A DNA stretch of 64,000 nt from UBA4738 sp002413305. Lineage in GTDB: Bacteria > Actinomycetota > UBA4738. The stretch covers positions 48,656 through 112,655 of the forward strand of contig DAIUAM010000002.1 in NCBI GenBank assembly GCA_036847185.1, in the 5' to 3' direction. The position numbers were made by a program, and so were the translations under genes. Positions within the stretch are counted from its first letter, which is position 1, and every line of letters starts with the position of its first letter. Shown here one piece after another: positions 1 through 7,805 of this stretch. Below the pieces are notes generated by a model. It saw only the letters and a program-made list of their open reading frames with translations. It was not told where the DNA came from and ran no database searches.

Positions 1-1089
1 CGCCAGGTCGAACCGCCCCGGGTAGTGCTGGTAGAAGTTCAGCACGGGGATCGAGCGCACCCGGGGACCCAGGACGCGCACGACTGGAGCCAGCGCCAGC
101 ACGTATCCGCCCAGGCCGAACGCGCCGAACCCGACGGCGAGCGCACGGTGGCGGCGTGACCAGAAGGCGGCGAAGGACAGCGCCAGGACGACCGCGCCCA
201 GCTCCGCGCCGGGCGAGGTGGCCAGCTTGAGTGGCCAGCCCGCGCCGTAGGACGTGAGCTGGGGCAGTTTCGAATACCCCACGCCGTAGCTCGACTGGGG
301 CAGGTAGGCGAGGCGGGGCAGGAAGAAGGCCATGTTGACCAACGCGAAGGCCGGAAGCAGGGCCACAGCTCGCAGCACCACGTCGCGGACCGGCACCCCA
401 CCCCTGCGGAGGGTCGATACCGCGTTCGCCGCCAGGTAGGCCACGAGCGCGCCGGTGCCCAGGATCAGGCCGTGCCCGGTGTGGGAGGCGGCCAGCTGGC
501 CCCACGCCGCCGCGGTGGCCAGCGCCCAGAGCACCCTGCGGCTTCGCCGAGAGGCGTGCACGAAGCGCGAGCTCGCCGCCAGCAGCACCGCCGTCCAGGC
601 GAACGCCGATGGGAACGGCAGGAACAGCACCAGACGGGACGCGGAGACGCCGAGGGCGAGCGAGAGGCCTCCCACTGTGGACCCCGGGCGCGACAGACCT
701 TCGCTGCGCAGGAACCCGTACAATCCCAACCCCCCCACCAGCGGCTGGAGCACGATCATCCAACGCATCGCCGCACCACACGGGAGCGCGGTGAACAGGG
801 CCATGGCCGGCAGATACATCCAGCCTGACTGCGGGTCGGCGGCGAAGGGCAACCCACCCATCACGTGGGGGTTCCACGCCGGGATGTGCCCCGCGGCCAG
901 CGCCTTCCCGAGGAAGCAGTAGGTGGGAAGCCAGTACGCCAGGATGTCGGGGTGCTGGCTGGACAGCTTGCCGAACACGAAGCCGTGGAGCACGACCAAG
1001 ACCCCTGCCACCATGAGCAGCGGCCCGGCCAGGACGGCGGGGCGCAGGAGGCCGGGGCGCGATCCCTCGCCCGGCGGGTTCGCCCTCAC
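1..1089 (-). CDS. YfhO-like polytopic membrane protein, cut off at its C-terminal side by the window edge
   Basis: The frame is open from a GTG at 1089 to base 1 (363 codons) and has no stop in the window. The translated N-terminus has a hydrophobic helix followed by the segment MGGLPFAADPQSGWMY, which is nearly identical to the same region of the next gene. The last visible residues (LNFYQHYPGRFDLA) also align with that neighbour, so the two are tandem paralogues of the YfhO family (large GT-C-like membrane proteins, proposed to act on lipid-linked sugars at the cell envelope). The GTG start overlaps the stop codon of the upstream gene as GTGA, so the two are translationally coupled. The exact substrate is unknown. 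Confidence 0.8.
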   Translation of the reverse strand, partial: MRANPPGEGSRPGLLRPAVLAGPLLMVAGVLVVLHGFVFGKLSSQHPDILAYWLPTYCFLGKALAAGHIPAWNPHVMGGLPFAADPQSGWMYLPAMALFTALPCGAAMRWMIVLQPLVGGLGLYGFLRSEGLSRPGSTVGGLSLALGVSASRLVLFLPFPSAFAWTAVLLAASSRFVHASRRSRRVLWALATAAAWGQLAASHTGHGLILGTGALVAYLAANAVSTLRRGGVPVRDVVLRAVALLPAFALVNMAFFLPRLAYLPQSSYGVGYSKLPQLTSYGAGWPLKLATSPGAELGAVVLALSFAAFWSRRHRALAVGFGAFGLGGYVLALAPVVRVLGPRVRSIPVLNFYQHYPGRFDLA

Positions 1090-3482
1090 GAGCCGCCCGC
1101 GGCAGGGGCGGGGGCGACCGGGGGGCGGCGACGGTCGGCCATCGCCAGGGCCAGCGCCGCCAGGAGGAACGCTCCCATCATCACGCCGGAACCCGCCAAG
1201 CCGTACCCGATCCACGGGTCGTCGTACCGGAGCTCGATCGTGTGGCTCCCGGCCGGCACCGCCACACCCTCGAACAGGTAGTCGGTTCGAAGCAGCGGGG
1301 CGGCCCGGCCGTCCAGCGTGGCGTGCCAACGGGCATCGAACGCGTTGCGGATCAACACGATCCCGGCCTGGTCGGCTCTGACCGTGACCTCGGCCGCCTG
1401 CGGGCCGAGCGTGCGGTACGTGGCCCCCCCAAGCTTTGCGTGCCAGACCGGCTTCGGGAGCGACGGCTTCGCCTCGAGCACCGCCAGCTTCGCGGGTTGG
1501 AAGTGCGCGTCCAGGACGCGCACGAGGGCGGGGCTGGGGAACCCGTCCGGCGCGTCTGGGACGACCGCCCAGGAGCCGACGAACGACGCTCGTGGCGAAG
1601 GATGCTTCCGCCGGTACAGCGTCCACACCCCGTCGGTGGCGACGCTCTGCAGGCCGTGCTCAGGCGGCGGGCGGTTCGAACGGTCGACGATCCATCCGAC
1701 CTGGAACAGGTCCTCGGCAACGGGCGGGAGGTCCACGAAGACCGACCGGTTGTACGCGATCCTCCGCTTCTGCACCGCCCGGGCCAGGACCCAGTACCGA
1801 ACCAGCTCAACGGGGTTGAAGGCGGAGACGTCCTCGATCCCGTAGGCCTCGGAGAGGTTGGGGATGAGCACCTTCGTCGTCGACTGTTCCGGCGCGCCGA
1901 TCCCCTCCAGGTGGTTCAGGGTGACCACGCGCCCCCCGTCGCCACGTTGGACCAGGTTCAGGAGTGGCGCCGCGCTCAGGTAGGCGGTGGGATCCACTGT
2001 GGGACGGCTACGCCCCGCCAGCAGAGCCGGGGCGGGCTCGAAGGGGCGGGACGCGCTCCGGCCGAGCAGGCCGCTCGCCACCAGCTCGCCGGCAAGCAGG
2101 ACCGGCAGGAGGGCGATGGCGATGGACAACCGCCGCGCGCTCAGGGCGATCCACGCCAGGACCGCTGCCCCCGCCCCGGCACCCGCCAGCAGGACCACCA
2201 TCTTCGGCAGTCCCGCTCCGAACACGAACGGCAGCACCCACCACACCAGCGCGCCGGGGGCCAGCATGAGGACGCGGCTGCGGTTCGATCCCGCTTCGAC
2301 CCACGCCTCAAGCCCGAACGCGGCGAGCACCGCCACCACCAGCACCAGCGGGTAGCCGAACCACTCCGGGTTGTGGAGGTAGAAGGTGGCCAGGCGCGAC
2401 GAGCCGACCGACGCCGGGATGAGCTTCGCCACGACCTTCAGGGACAGCAGGTAGCACAGCAGCCCGTACGCGCCGAAGGCGACGACCACCGGACGGCGGC
2501 GCCTCGACCACCAGGCCGCGAAGCACAGGGCGAGGGCCACCGCCCCGAGGTGCGTGCCTGGCGAGATGGCGAACGAGAGCGGCCACCCGGGCCCCGACGC
2601 CCCGCCCATCACGAACGGCTGCGCCGGTCGCCCCAGGATCTGGTTGCCCAGGTCCTGCAGGCGCGCGTACCCGAGACCGAGGCTGGTGACGGGCACGTAG
2701 GCCAGACGCGGGAGCAGGAAAGCCAGGTTCACCAGCGGGAGAGACAGGACGAACCCGATCCCGATCCCGAGCCCCCACCCGCTCGATCCCGCCGCACGCG
2801 ACGCTGCCGGGAGCTTCGCCGCCAGGTACACGACCAGCAGCAACGACCCCATGACCAGCCCGATGCTGAAGTGCGCCGCGGCCAGCTGGCCCCACGACAG
2901 CGCCCCGAGCAGGCACCACACCACCCGGCCCGACCGGGTCCGGGCCTGGACGAACCGCGACGCGCAGGCGAGCAGCACCGCGGTCCAGGCCAGCGTGCCG
3001 GCGAAGGGCAGGGACAGTGAGAGTTCCGAACCGGCGATCCCGAGCGCAAGCACCACGCCGCCGGTGCTGGCCACCGGTCGGGCCGACCCCTCGCTCCGAA
3101 GGAACGCAAACAGCCCCAGCCCGGCCAGCAGCGGCTGCAGCACGATCATCCACCGGATCGCGGTGCCGCAGGGGAACGCCGCGAACAGCAGCATGACCGG
3201 GGCGTACATCCAGCCGGACTGCGGGTCGGCGGCGAACGGCACCCCGCCCATCACGTACGGGTTCCAGCCGGCGATGTGCCCGGCCGCCAGGGTCTTGCCC
3301 ATGAGGCAATACGTCGGCATCCAGAACCGGAGCACGTCGGAGGTGGTGAGCAGGTTCGAGAACGCGAACCGGTGGAGCACCACCAGGACGGAGGTCACGA
3401 TCAGCGCCGGTCCAGCCAGGGCCAGGGCGGCGCGCCGGGCCACCTCGCGGGACGCGAGGCGTCCCAATTGCGCCGTCTTCAT
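1086..3482 (-). CDS. YfhO-family polytopic membrane protein (probable GT-C-type glycosyltransferase)
   Basis: This is a 798-residue protein with about 12 hydrophobic segments. A first helix near residues 18-40 is followed by an extracytoplasmic loop with MGGVPFAADPQSGWMY, typical of YfhO (PF09586). The C-terminal third is soluble-looking and beta-rich, with a YRTLGPQAAEVTV-like segment, before a last helix near residue 765. YfhO proteins share the GT-C architecture and are linked to glycosylation of envelope polymers. This one is the first gene of a minus-strand pair with its truncated paralogue (4-bp overlap) and is divergent from another large membrane protein 52 bp away. It lies in a cluster with a GT4 enzyme and a nucleotide-sugar epimerase, so a role in surface glycan assembly is likely. 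The sugar donor is not predictable. Confidence 0.8.
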   Translation of the reverse strand: MKTAQLGRLASREVARRAALALAGPALIVTSVLVVLHRFAFSNLLTTSDVLRFWMPTYCLMGKTLAAGHIAGWNPYVMGGVPFAADPQSGWMYAPVMLLFAAFPCGTAIRWMIVLQPLLAGLGLFAFLRSEGSARPVASTGGVVLALGIAGSELSLSLPFAGTLAWTAVLLACASRFVQARTRSGRVVWCLLGALSWGQLAAAHFSIGLVMGSLLLVVYLAAKLPAASRAAGSSGWGLGIGIGFVLSLPLVNLAFLLPRLAYVPVTSLGLGYARLQDLGNQILGRPAQPFVMGGASGPGWPLSFAISPGTHLGAVALALCFAAWWSRRRRPVVVAFGAYGLLCYLLSLKVVAKLIPASVGSSRLATFYLHNPEWFGYPLVLVVAVLAAFGLEAWVEAGSNRSRVLMLAPGALVWWVLPFVFGAGLPKMVVLLAGAGAGAAVLAWIALSARRLSIAIALLPVLLAGELVASGLLGRSASRPFEPAPALLAGRSRPTVDPTAYLSAAPLLNLVQRGDGGRVVTLNHLEGIGAPEQSTTKVLIPNLSEAYGIEDVSAFNPVELVRYWVLARAVQKRRIAYNRSVFVDLPPVAEDLFQVGWIVDRSNRPPPEHGLQSVATDGVWTLYRRKHPSPRASFVGSWAVVPDAPDGFPSPALVRVLDAHFQPAKLAVLEAKPSLPKPVWHAKLGGATYRTLGPQAAEVTVRADQAGIVLIRNAFDARWHATLDGRAAPLLRTDYLFEGVAVPAGSHTIELRYDDPWIGYGLAGSGVMMGAFLLAALALAMADRRRPPVAPAPAAGGS

Positions 3483-3514
3483 CGAGGTCCTGTCACTCCG
3501 AAAGCAACGTTGGT

Positions 3515-3531
3515 CGGACTGTTAGAGTCCG
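3515..3531. promoter_or_regulatory. 17-bp inverted repeat overlapping a -10 box in a divergent intergenic region
   Basis: CGGACT (3515-3520) and AGTCCG (3526-3531) are perfect inverted arms around GTTAG. The plus-strand -10 box TAGAGT (3523-3528) lies inside the repeat, and the start codon of the downstream gene is only 6 nt past it at 3535, which suggests a leaderless mRNA. A repressor bound here would block that promoter. The repeat lies in the 52-bp gap between two divergent membrane-protein genes. Confidence 0.5.
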
Positions 3532-3534
3532 CAT

Positions 3535-5625
3535 ATGTTTACACGCGAGCGGCCGGAAGGGGCCATTCGTGCCGCCTCCGAACGCCCTCGGACCATGGCA
3601 ACCGCGCTGCGCAAGTCCATCCCGTCGCTGTTGTTGGTCTGTCTGGCTGCCGGACTGGTCTCCGGCTTCTTCATTGCGTTCTACTTCACGAAGCACTACA
3701 TCGAACCCATCGGCTGGGACACCGCACGGTACCTGGACCAGACGAACCTGGTGGCGAAGTTCGGCCTGCACGGGGTGTCGACCCTGGCGCTGCCCCGCCC
3801 CAGCCAGGTGCTGACAAGCCGGATCGGGTTCCCGGCGACCGTGCTCACCCTGTCCAAGTTGTTGCACGGCTCGACGTTCGAAGCCGCGGCCATCGTACCG
3901 ATCATCGGGATCGCGGCGACGGCCCTCGCGGCCGGCGCGTTCGTGTCCTCCTCGCTCCGCCGAAGCGCGTGGGTGGCCGTGACGGTCGCCCTGGTCGTCG
4001 GCCTCTCCACCGCCCTCGTCCGGCTGATCGCCGGGACGTACGTCGACAACATCCTGGCTGCCGCGGTGTTCGCGGCGGCGCTGGTCCCCCTGGTCACGGC
4101 GGTGACCGAGGGCCGGGGATTCGTGGCAGCCATCGCGCTCTTCGCGGTCGGCGGGCTCATCCACAGCGCGTTCTTCGCGTTCATCGCGATCGTGCTCGCC
4201 TTCGTCGCGGTGCTCTACCTCCCCACGTCCCTCCGGGCGTGGCGGCGCCACGACACCGGCCTCCTGGCCACGCCGTCGGCCCGGATGGGGATCGTGCTGG
4301 GGGGCTCGATCGTCGGGGCGGGCGCGGGGATCTACGGGCTCCTTCGAACCAGCCCGGCCCAGCCCGAGCTCACCCGCGGTGAGTTCAGCGCGAAGATCCA
4401 CCAGGACGTCCCGCTGTACCGGTTCGCGTACACGACGTGGTTCCCGCTTGCCGGCGTGGCCGGGCTGTTCGCCGCGGCCCGCGGGCGGGAGGAGGGTGGG
4501 AAGGGAAACGGCTCCGACCCGGCACGGGACCACTCCCGGGCACGGTTCGTGCTGGTGCTCCTCCTGGCGTGGGGCGCGGTCGCCGCGGTGGGGATCGCCG
4601 GGTATTACGCGGGCCGGGCACTCCCCGCCCACCGGTTCCTGGCCTTCCTGCTGCCGTTCCCCATCTTCATGGCCCTGGGGTTCCTGGGCATCGGCCGGGT
4701 GGCCGGATCCGTGGCCGGCCGGGTGCTCGGCGTCGGCCGGAGCAGGGCGGCGGCCCGGACGGCCCGGGCGCTGGGCGTGGCGGTGGTGGCGGTCGCCATC
4801 GTGGCCGTGGCCGTGCTCGGCTACAAGAACCTGTTCGGCACGCTGAACGGCCGGGGGATCGAGTTCCTGGACGGAAGCAAGATCCAGGACGCCACGAACG
4901 GCCAGGCCTACCTGGACGCGGTGCACGTGCCGGCCGACGCGCCGGTGGTGTTCGTCATCGACACGAACGGACCCGACCCGCAGGAGTTCCTCCCCGAGGA
5001 GGCGCACATCCTCCGCACGGTGATGAGCGCCGAACGCATCCAGCACGCCTACTTCTACCTGGGCACCCCCGGGAACTACCTGGCCGGAGTCCAGACCGTG
5101 AAGCCCGGGAACCCGGGGAACTTCAACGTCGCCTCCCTGCGATTCTGGAACGTCCTCCAGCCGGTCCTTCCCCAGCACCCGGTGGCCTTGTTGCTCGCCG
5201 ACTACAACCCGACCTACGCGACGTTCGCGGCCGCCCATCCGGATGACCGGGTCGCGTTCAACGTGCTCTCTCTTGGAGGGCCTCGACCGACTGAACCGGT
5301 CGCGTCGCCGCCATTCCCTTCAGTCCCGCGAAGCCGCATCACCTTCACACTCCTGCAGATCGCTGGGCTGGTGGCGGTCACGCTGATCGGGATCGGGTGG
5401 GCGGTCGCGCTGCTCCCGGTGGGGCTGCGGCCGTTCGAGATCCTGGCCCTGTCCCTCGCCTTCGGTCTGGCCGCGGTCGTTCTCGGGGCTCTGCTCGTCG
5501 ACGCCGCCGGGATCCGCCTCACGGGTGCCCCCGCCCTGCTGACACCGGTCCTGGTGGCGGTGGCCGGGTGGGCGTCCGGCGGGTGGCGGCTGGCCCGGCG
5601 CGGTCCGGCCGTCGTGGGCATCTGA
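3535..5625 (+). CDS. polytopic membrane protein, probable GT-C-like glycan enzyme (paralogue of the gene at 7795)
   Basis: This is a 696-residue protein with a first transmembrane helix near residues 31-52, about ten more helices, a soluble region near residues 430-590, and two final helices. Early acidic residues follow the first helix (GWDTARYLDQ), as in GT-C enzymes that bind metal and a lipid-phosphate sugar just outside the membrane. The C-terminus carries DAAGIRLTGA, matched by DAAGIRLSGA in the gene at 7795. The two also share a YLGTP / YVGTP segment, so they are paralogues. ATG 3535 is preferred because a -10 box lies 6 nt upstream; an in-frame ATG at 3595 is an alternative. It belongs to the surface-glycan cluster. 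No named family was recognised with certainty. Confidence 0.75.
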   Translation: MFTRERPEGAIRAASERPRTMATALRKSIPSLLLVCLAAGLVSGFFIAFYFTKHYIEPIGWDTARYLDQTNLVAKFGLHGVSTLALPRPSQVLTSRIGFPATVLTLSKLLHGSTFEAAAIVPIIGIAATALAAGAFVSSSLRRSAWVAVTVALVVGLSTALVRLIAGTYVDNILAAAVFAAALVPLVTAVTEGRGFVAAIALFAVGGLIHSAFFAFIAIVLAFVAVLYLPTSLRAWRRHDTGLLATPSARMGIVLGGSIVGAGAGIYGLLRTSPAQPELTRGEFSAKIHQDVPLYRFAYTTWFPLAGVAGLFAAARGREEGGKGNGSDPARDHSRARFVLVLLLAWGAVAAVGIAGYYAGRALPAHRFLAFLLPFPIFMALGFLGIGRVAGSVAGRVLGVGRSRAAARTARALGVAVVAVAIVAVAVLGYKNLFGTLNGRGIEFLDGSKIQDATNGQAYLDAVHVPADAPVVFVIDTNGPDPQEFLPEEAHILRTVMSAERIQHAYFYLGTPGNYLAGVQTVKPGNPGNFNVASLRFWNVLQPVLPQHPVALLLADYNPTYATFAAAHPDDRVAFNVLSLGGPRPTEPVASPPFPSVPRSRITFTLLQIAGLVAVTLIGIGWAVALLPVGLRPFEILALSLAFGLAAVVLGALLVDAAGIRLTGAPALLTPVLVAVAGWASGGWRLARRGPAVVGI

Positions 5626-5639
5626 GCGCCGGGCCGCTC

Positions 5640-6788
5640 GTGCGCATCGCGATCGACGCCCGCCCGGCGGTGTTCCCGCACCCGACGGGCATCGGCGTGT
5701 ACGCGGAGCACCTCATCCGGCGGATGCCGGCGCTCGATCCGGGTTCGACCTACCTGGCCTGGTACCTGAACGCGGGCGACGGGCTTCGACCTCGCCGGCG
5801 GTACTTCGCGGACGCGGGACTCCCCAACCTCCGCGAGCGGGGAACGCCGATCCCGGCCCGGTGGTTCGCCGTCTCGTCCGAGCGGTGGGACCTGCCCCGG
5901 TTCGGATGGCTGGCCCGGTTCGACGTGCTGTTCGCGCCGAACTTCGTCCCGCCGCCGACGCGCTCCATGCACGTGGTGCTCACCGTGCACGACCTGGCGT
6001 TCCGGTTGATGCCGGAGACCGCGCCGCAGTCGACCCGGAGGTGGCTGGCGTCGCTTGATCGGTCGCTCCGTCGGGCGGCAGCGGTCATCGCGGTGTCGGA
6101 GACGACGAAGCGCGATCTGGTGCAGCTCTACGATCTGGCCGAGGGCCGGATCACGGTCATCCCCCACGGCGTCGACCAGGAGGTCTACCGGCCGCAGCCG
6201 CCGGCGGAGATCGACCGGGTGCGCCGCGCCTTCGGGATCGACGGCCCCTACCTCCTGTCGTTGGGCGGGATCGAGCCGCGCAAGAACCTGCCGCGGCTGC
6301 TGGAGGCGTTCGGGAGCCTTCGTCCCGACGTCCGCCTGGTGGTGGCCGGTGCCGGTGTCGAATGGAACCCGGAGGGGTCGGATCTCCTCCGCGGGGCGCT
6401 GGACGCGCTCCCGGAGGACGCCCGCCGCAGGGTGATCCTGACCGGCTACGTGGGCGAGCCCGACAAGGTGGCGCTGCTCGCCGGCGCCGAGCTGCTCGCG
6501 TACCCCTCGCTGTACGAAGGGTTCGGCCTGCCCGTGCTGGAGGCGATGGCGTGTGGCACCCCGGTGGTGACGTCGAACGTGTCGGCCCTCCCCGAGGTAG
6601 CGGGCGACGCCGCCGTCCTGGTCGACCCGACGGACACGGGCGCGCTGCGGGACGCCCTTGCCCGCGTCCTGGTGGACGAGGGCCTGCGTGACCGGCTGCG
6701 CGCGGCCGGACGGGAGCGCGCCGGGGCCTTCACTTGGGACGCATCCGCGGCCCGGACGGTCGAGGTGCTTCACCGCGCCGCCGGCTGA
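5640..6788 (+). CDS. GT4-family glycosyltransferase
   Basis: This is a 382-residue GT-B fold enzyme that transfers a sugar from a nucleotide donor, probably at the cytoplasmic face of the membrane. It opens with VRIAIDARPAV and the glycine-rich acceptor loop PTGIGVYAEHL. The donor domain has GGIEPRKNLPRLLEAF and the GT4 signature YPSLYEGFGLPVLEAMACGTPVV, in which the two Glu residues of the E-x7-E motif are present. The frame is open upstream to 5397, but family members begin at the first beta strand, so GTG 5640 is chosen. It starts 14 bp after the preceding gene, which points to an operon. The substrate cannot be deduced; a hexose or mannose donor is usual. Confidence 0.88.
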   Translation: MRIAIDARPAVFPHPTGIGVYAEHLIRRMPALDPGSTYLAWYLNAGDGLRPRRRYFADAGLPNLRERGTPIPARWFAVSSERWDLPRFGWLARFDVLFAPNFVPPPTRSMHVVLTVHDLAFRLMPETAPQSTRRWLASLDRSLRRAAAVIAVSETTKRDLVQLYDLAEGRITVIPHGVDQEVYRPQPPAEIDRVRRAFGIDGPYLLSLGGIEPRKNLPRLLEAFGSLRPDVRLVVAGAGVEWNPEGSDLLRGALDALPEDARRRVILTGYVGEPDKVALLAGAELLAYPSLYEGFGLPVLEAMACGTPVVTSNVSALPEVAGDAAVLVDPTDTGALRDALARVLVDEGLRDRLRAAGRERAGAFTWDASAARTVEVLHRAAG

Positions 6789-6822
6789 ACGACAGCCAGG
6801 CAAGCTTCGGAGCGACCCCTGT

Positions 6823-6872
6823 TAGACTCCGAGACCGCCCGGGAGCCCTCCCCGCCCCGACCACCAGGAGGA
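6823..6872 (+). promoter_or_regulatory. promoter and Shine-Dalgarno of the epimerase gene
   Basis: TAGACT (6823-6828) is a -10-like box inside CTGTTAGACTCCG, which resembles CTGTTAGAGTCCG upstream of the gene at 3535. A strong AGGAGG (6867-6872) lies 9 nt before ATG 6882, so unlike several other genes here this one has a leader of about 45 nt. Confidence 0.45.
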
Positions 6873-6881
6873 TCGAACCGC

Positions 6882-7805
6882 ATGCGTGTGCTGGTCACCG
6901 GGGGGGCCGGGTTCGTCGGTTCGAACCTCGTCGCTCACCTCCTCGAACAGGGCCACGACCCCGTCGTGCTCGACGATCTGTCTGCCGGCGCCCGCCCGGA
7001 GTGGTGGAAGCGGCGGGGCGGCCCGAAGTGTGTGGAGGGCTCGGTCGAGGATCCCGCGGCCGCTCGCACGGCCGTGCGCGGCGTGCAGGGCGTGGTGCAC
7101 CTGGCGGCCAAGCCCGGGGTGGCCGACTCGGTGGCCCACCCGGAGATCGACTTCCGGGTCAACGTGGCCGGCACGTTCAGCGTGCTGGACGCGGCGCGGA
7201 AAGCCGGGACGGAGAGGTTCGTGTTCGCCTCGTCGGGTGCGGTGCTGGCCGGCGCCCGGCCGCCGCTCCGCGAGGACATGGCCCCCGCCCCCCTCTCCCC
7301 GTACGGTGCGTCGAAGCTCTACGGGGAGGGCATCGTGGCGGCGTCCGGCGTGTTCGGCATGACCGGGGTGTCGCTCCGGTTCGCAAACGTCTACGGGCCT
7401 CGCTGCGCACACAAGAAGAGCGCCATCGCCCTGTTCCTCCGCCTGGCCGAGGCCGGCTCGCCGGTCACGGTCTATGGAACCGGGAGGCAGACCCGCGACT
7501 TCCTGTACATCGAAGACGTCTGCCGGGCGGTGGAGCGCGCGCTCTTCGCGTCCAAGCCCGGCGTGTACCACCTGGGGACGGGACAGGAGACCTCGGTCAA
7601 CGAGCTGGTCCACAGCGTCGAGCAAGTGGTCGGCACGCGGGTGAAGGTCGAACGCCAGCCGGCCCGGGCGGGGGACGCCTCGCGCAGCTTCGTCGATCTC
7701 TCGGCGGCCCGCCGGACGCTTCGTTGGTCGCCTCGCGTCGGCCTGGAGGAGGGCCTGGCCAGGACCCTCGCGTGGATGCGCGCCGAAGCCCCCGGTGCGC
7801 AGTAG
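6882..7805 (+). CDS. NAD-dependent nucleotide-sugar epimerase/dehydratase (extended SDR)
   Basis: This is a 307-residue enzyme. The Rossmann glycine motif TGGAGFVGSN is at residues 6-15, and the catalytic YxxxK is in SPYGASKLYGE. LRFANVYGPR and the TRDFLYIEDVC segment are typical of UDP-glucose 4-epimerase and related sugar epimerases. Such enzymes make activated sugars such as UDP-galactose in the cytoplasm. The start has a clear ribosome site. It lies between a GT4 gene and a GT-C-like gene, and its last codons overlap the next start by 11 bp, so it probably supplies the donor sugar for this cluster. The exact sugar is not determined. Confidence 0.88.
   Translation: MRVLVTGGAGFVGSNLVAHLLEQGHDPVVLDDLSAGARPEWWKRRGGPKCVEGSVEDPAAARTAVRGVQGVVHLAAKPGVADSVAHPEIDFRVNVAGTFSVLDAARKAGTERFVFASSGAVLAGARPPLREDMAPAPLSPYGASKLYGEGIVAASGVFGMTGVSLRFANVYGPRCAHKKSAIALFLRLAEAGSPVTVYGTGRQTRDFLYIEDVCRAVERALFASKPGVYHLGTGQETSVNELVHSVEQVVGTRVKVERQPARAGDASRSFVDLSAARRTLRWSPRVGLEEGLARTLAWMRAEAPGAQ

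Noticed and set aside
1242..3020. A 592-codon plus-strand frame
   Set aside because: It is fully antisense to the YfhO-like gene, and low-complexity Arg/Gln/Pro composition marks it as a shadow.
3493..5238. A 581-codon minus-strand frame
   Set aside because: It is antisense to the membrane-protein gene at 3535 and has no recognisable fold.
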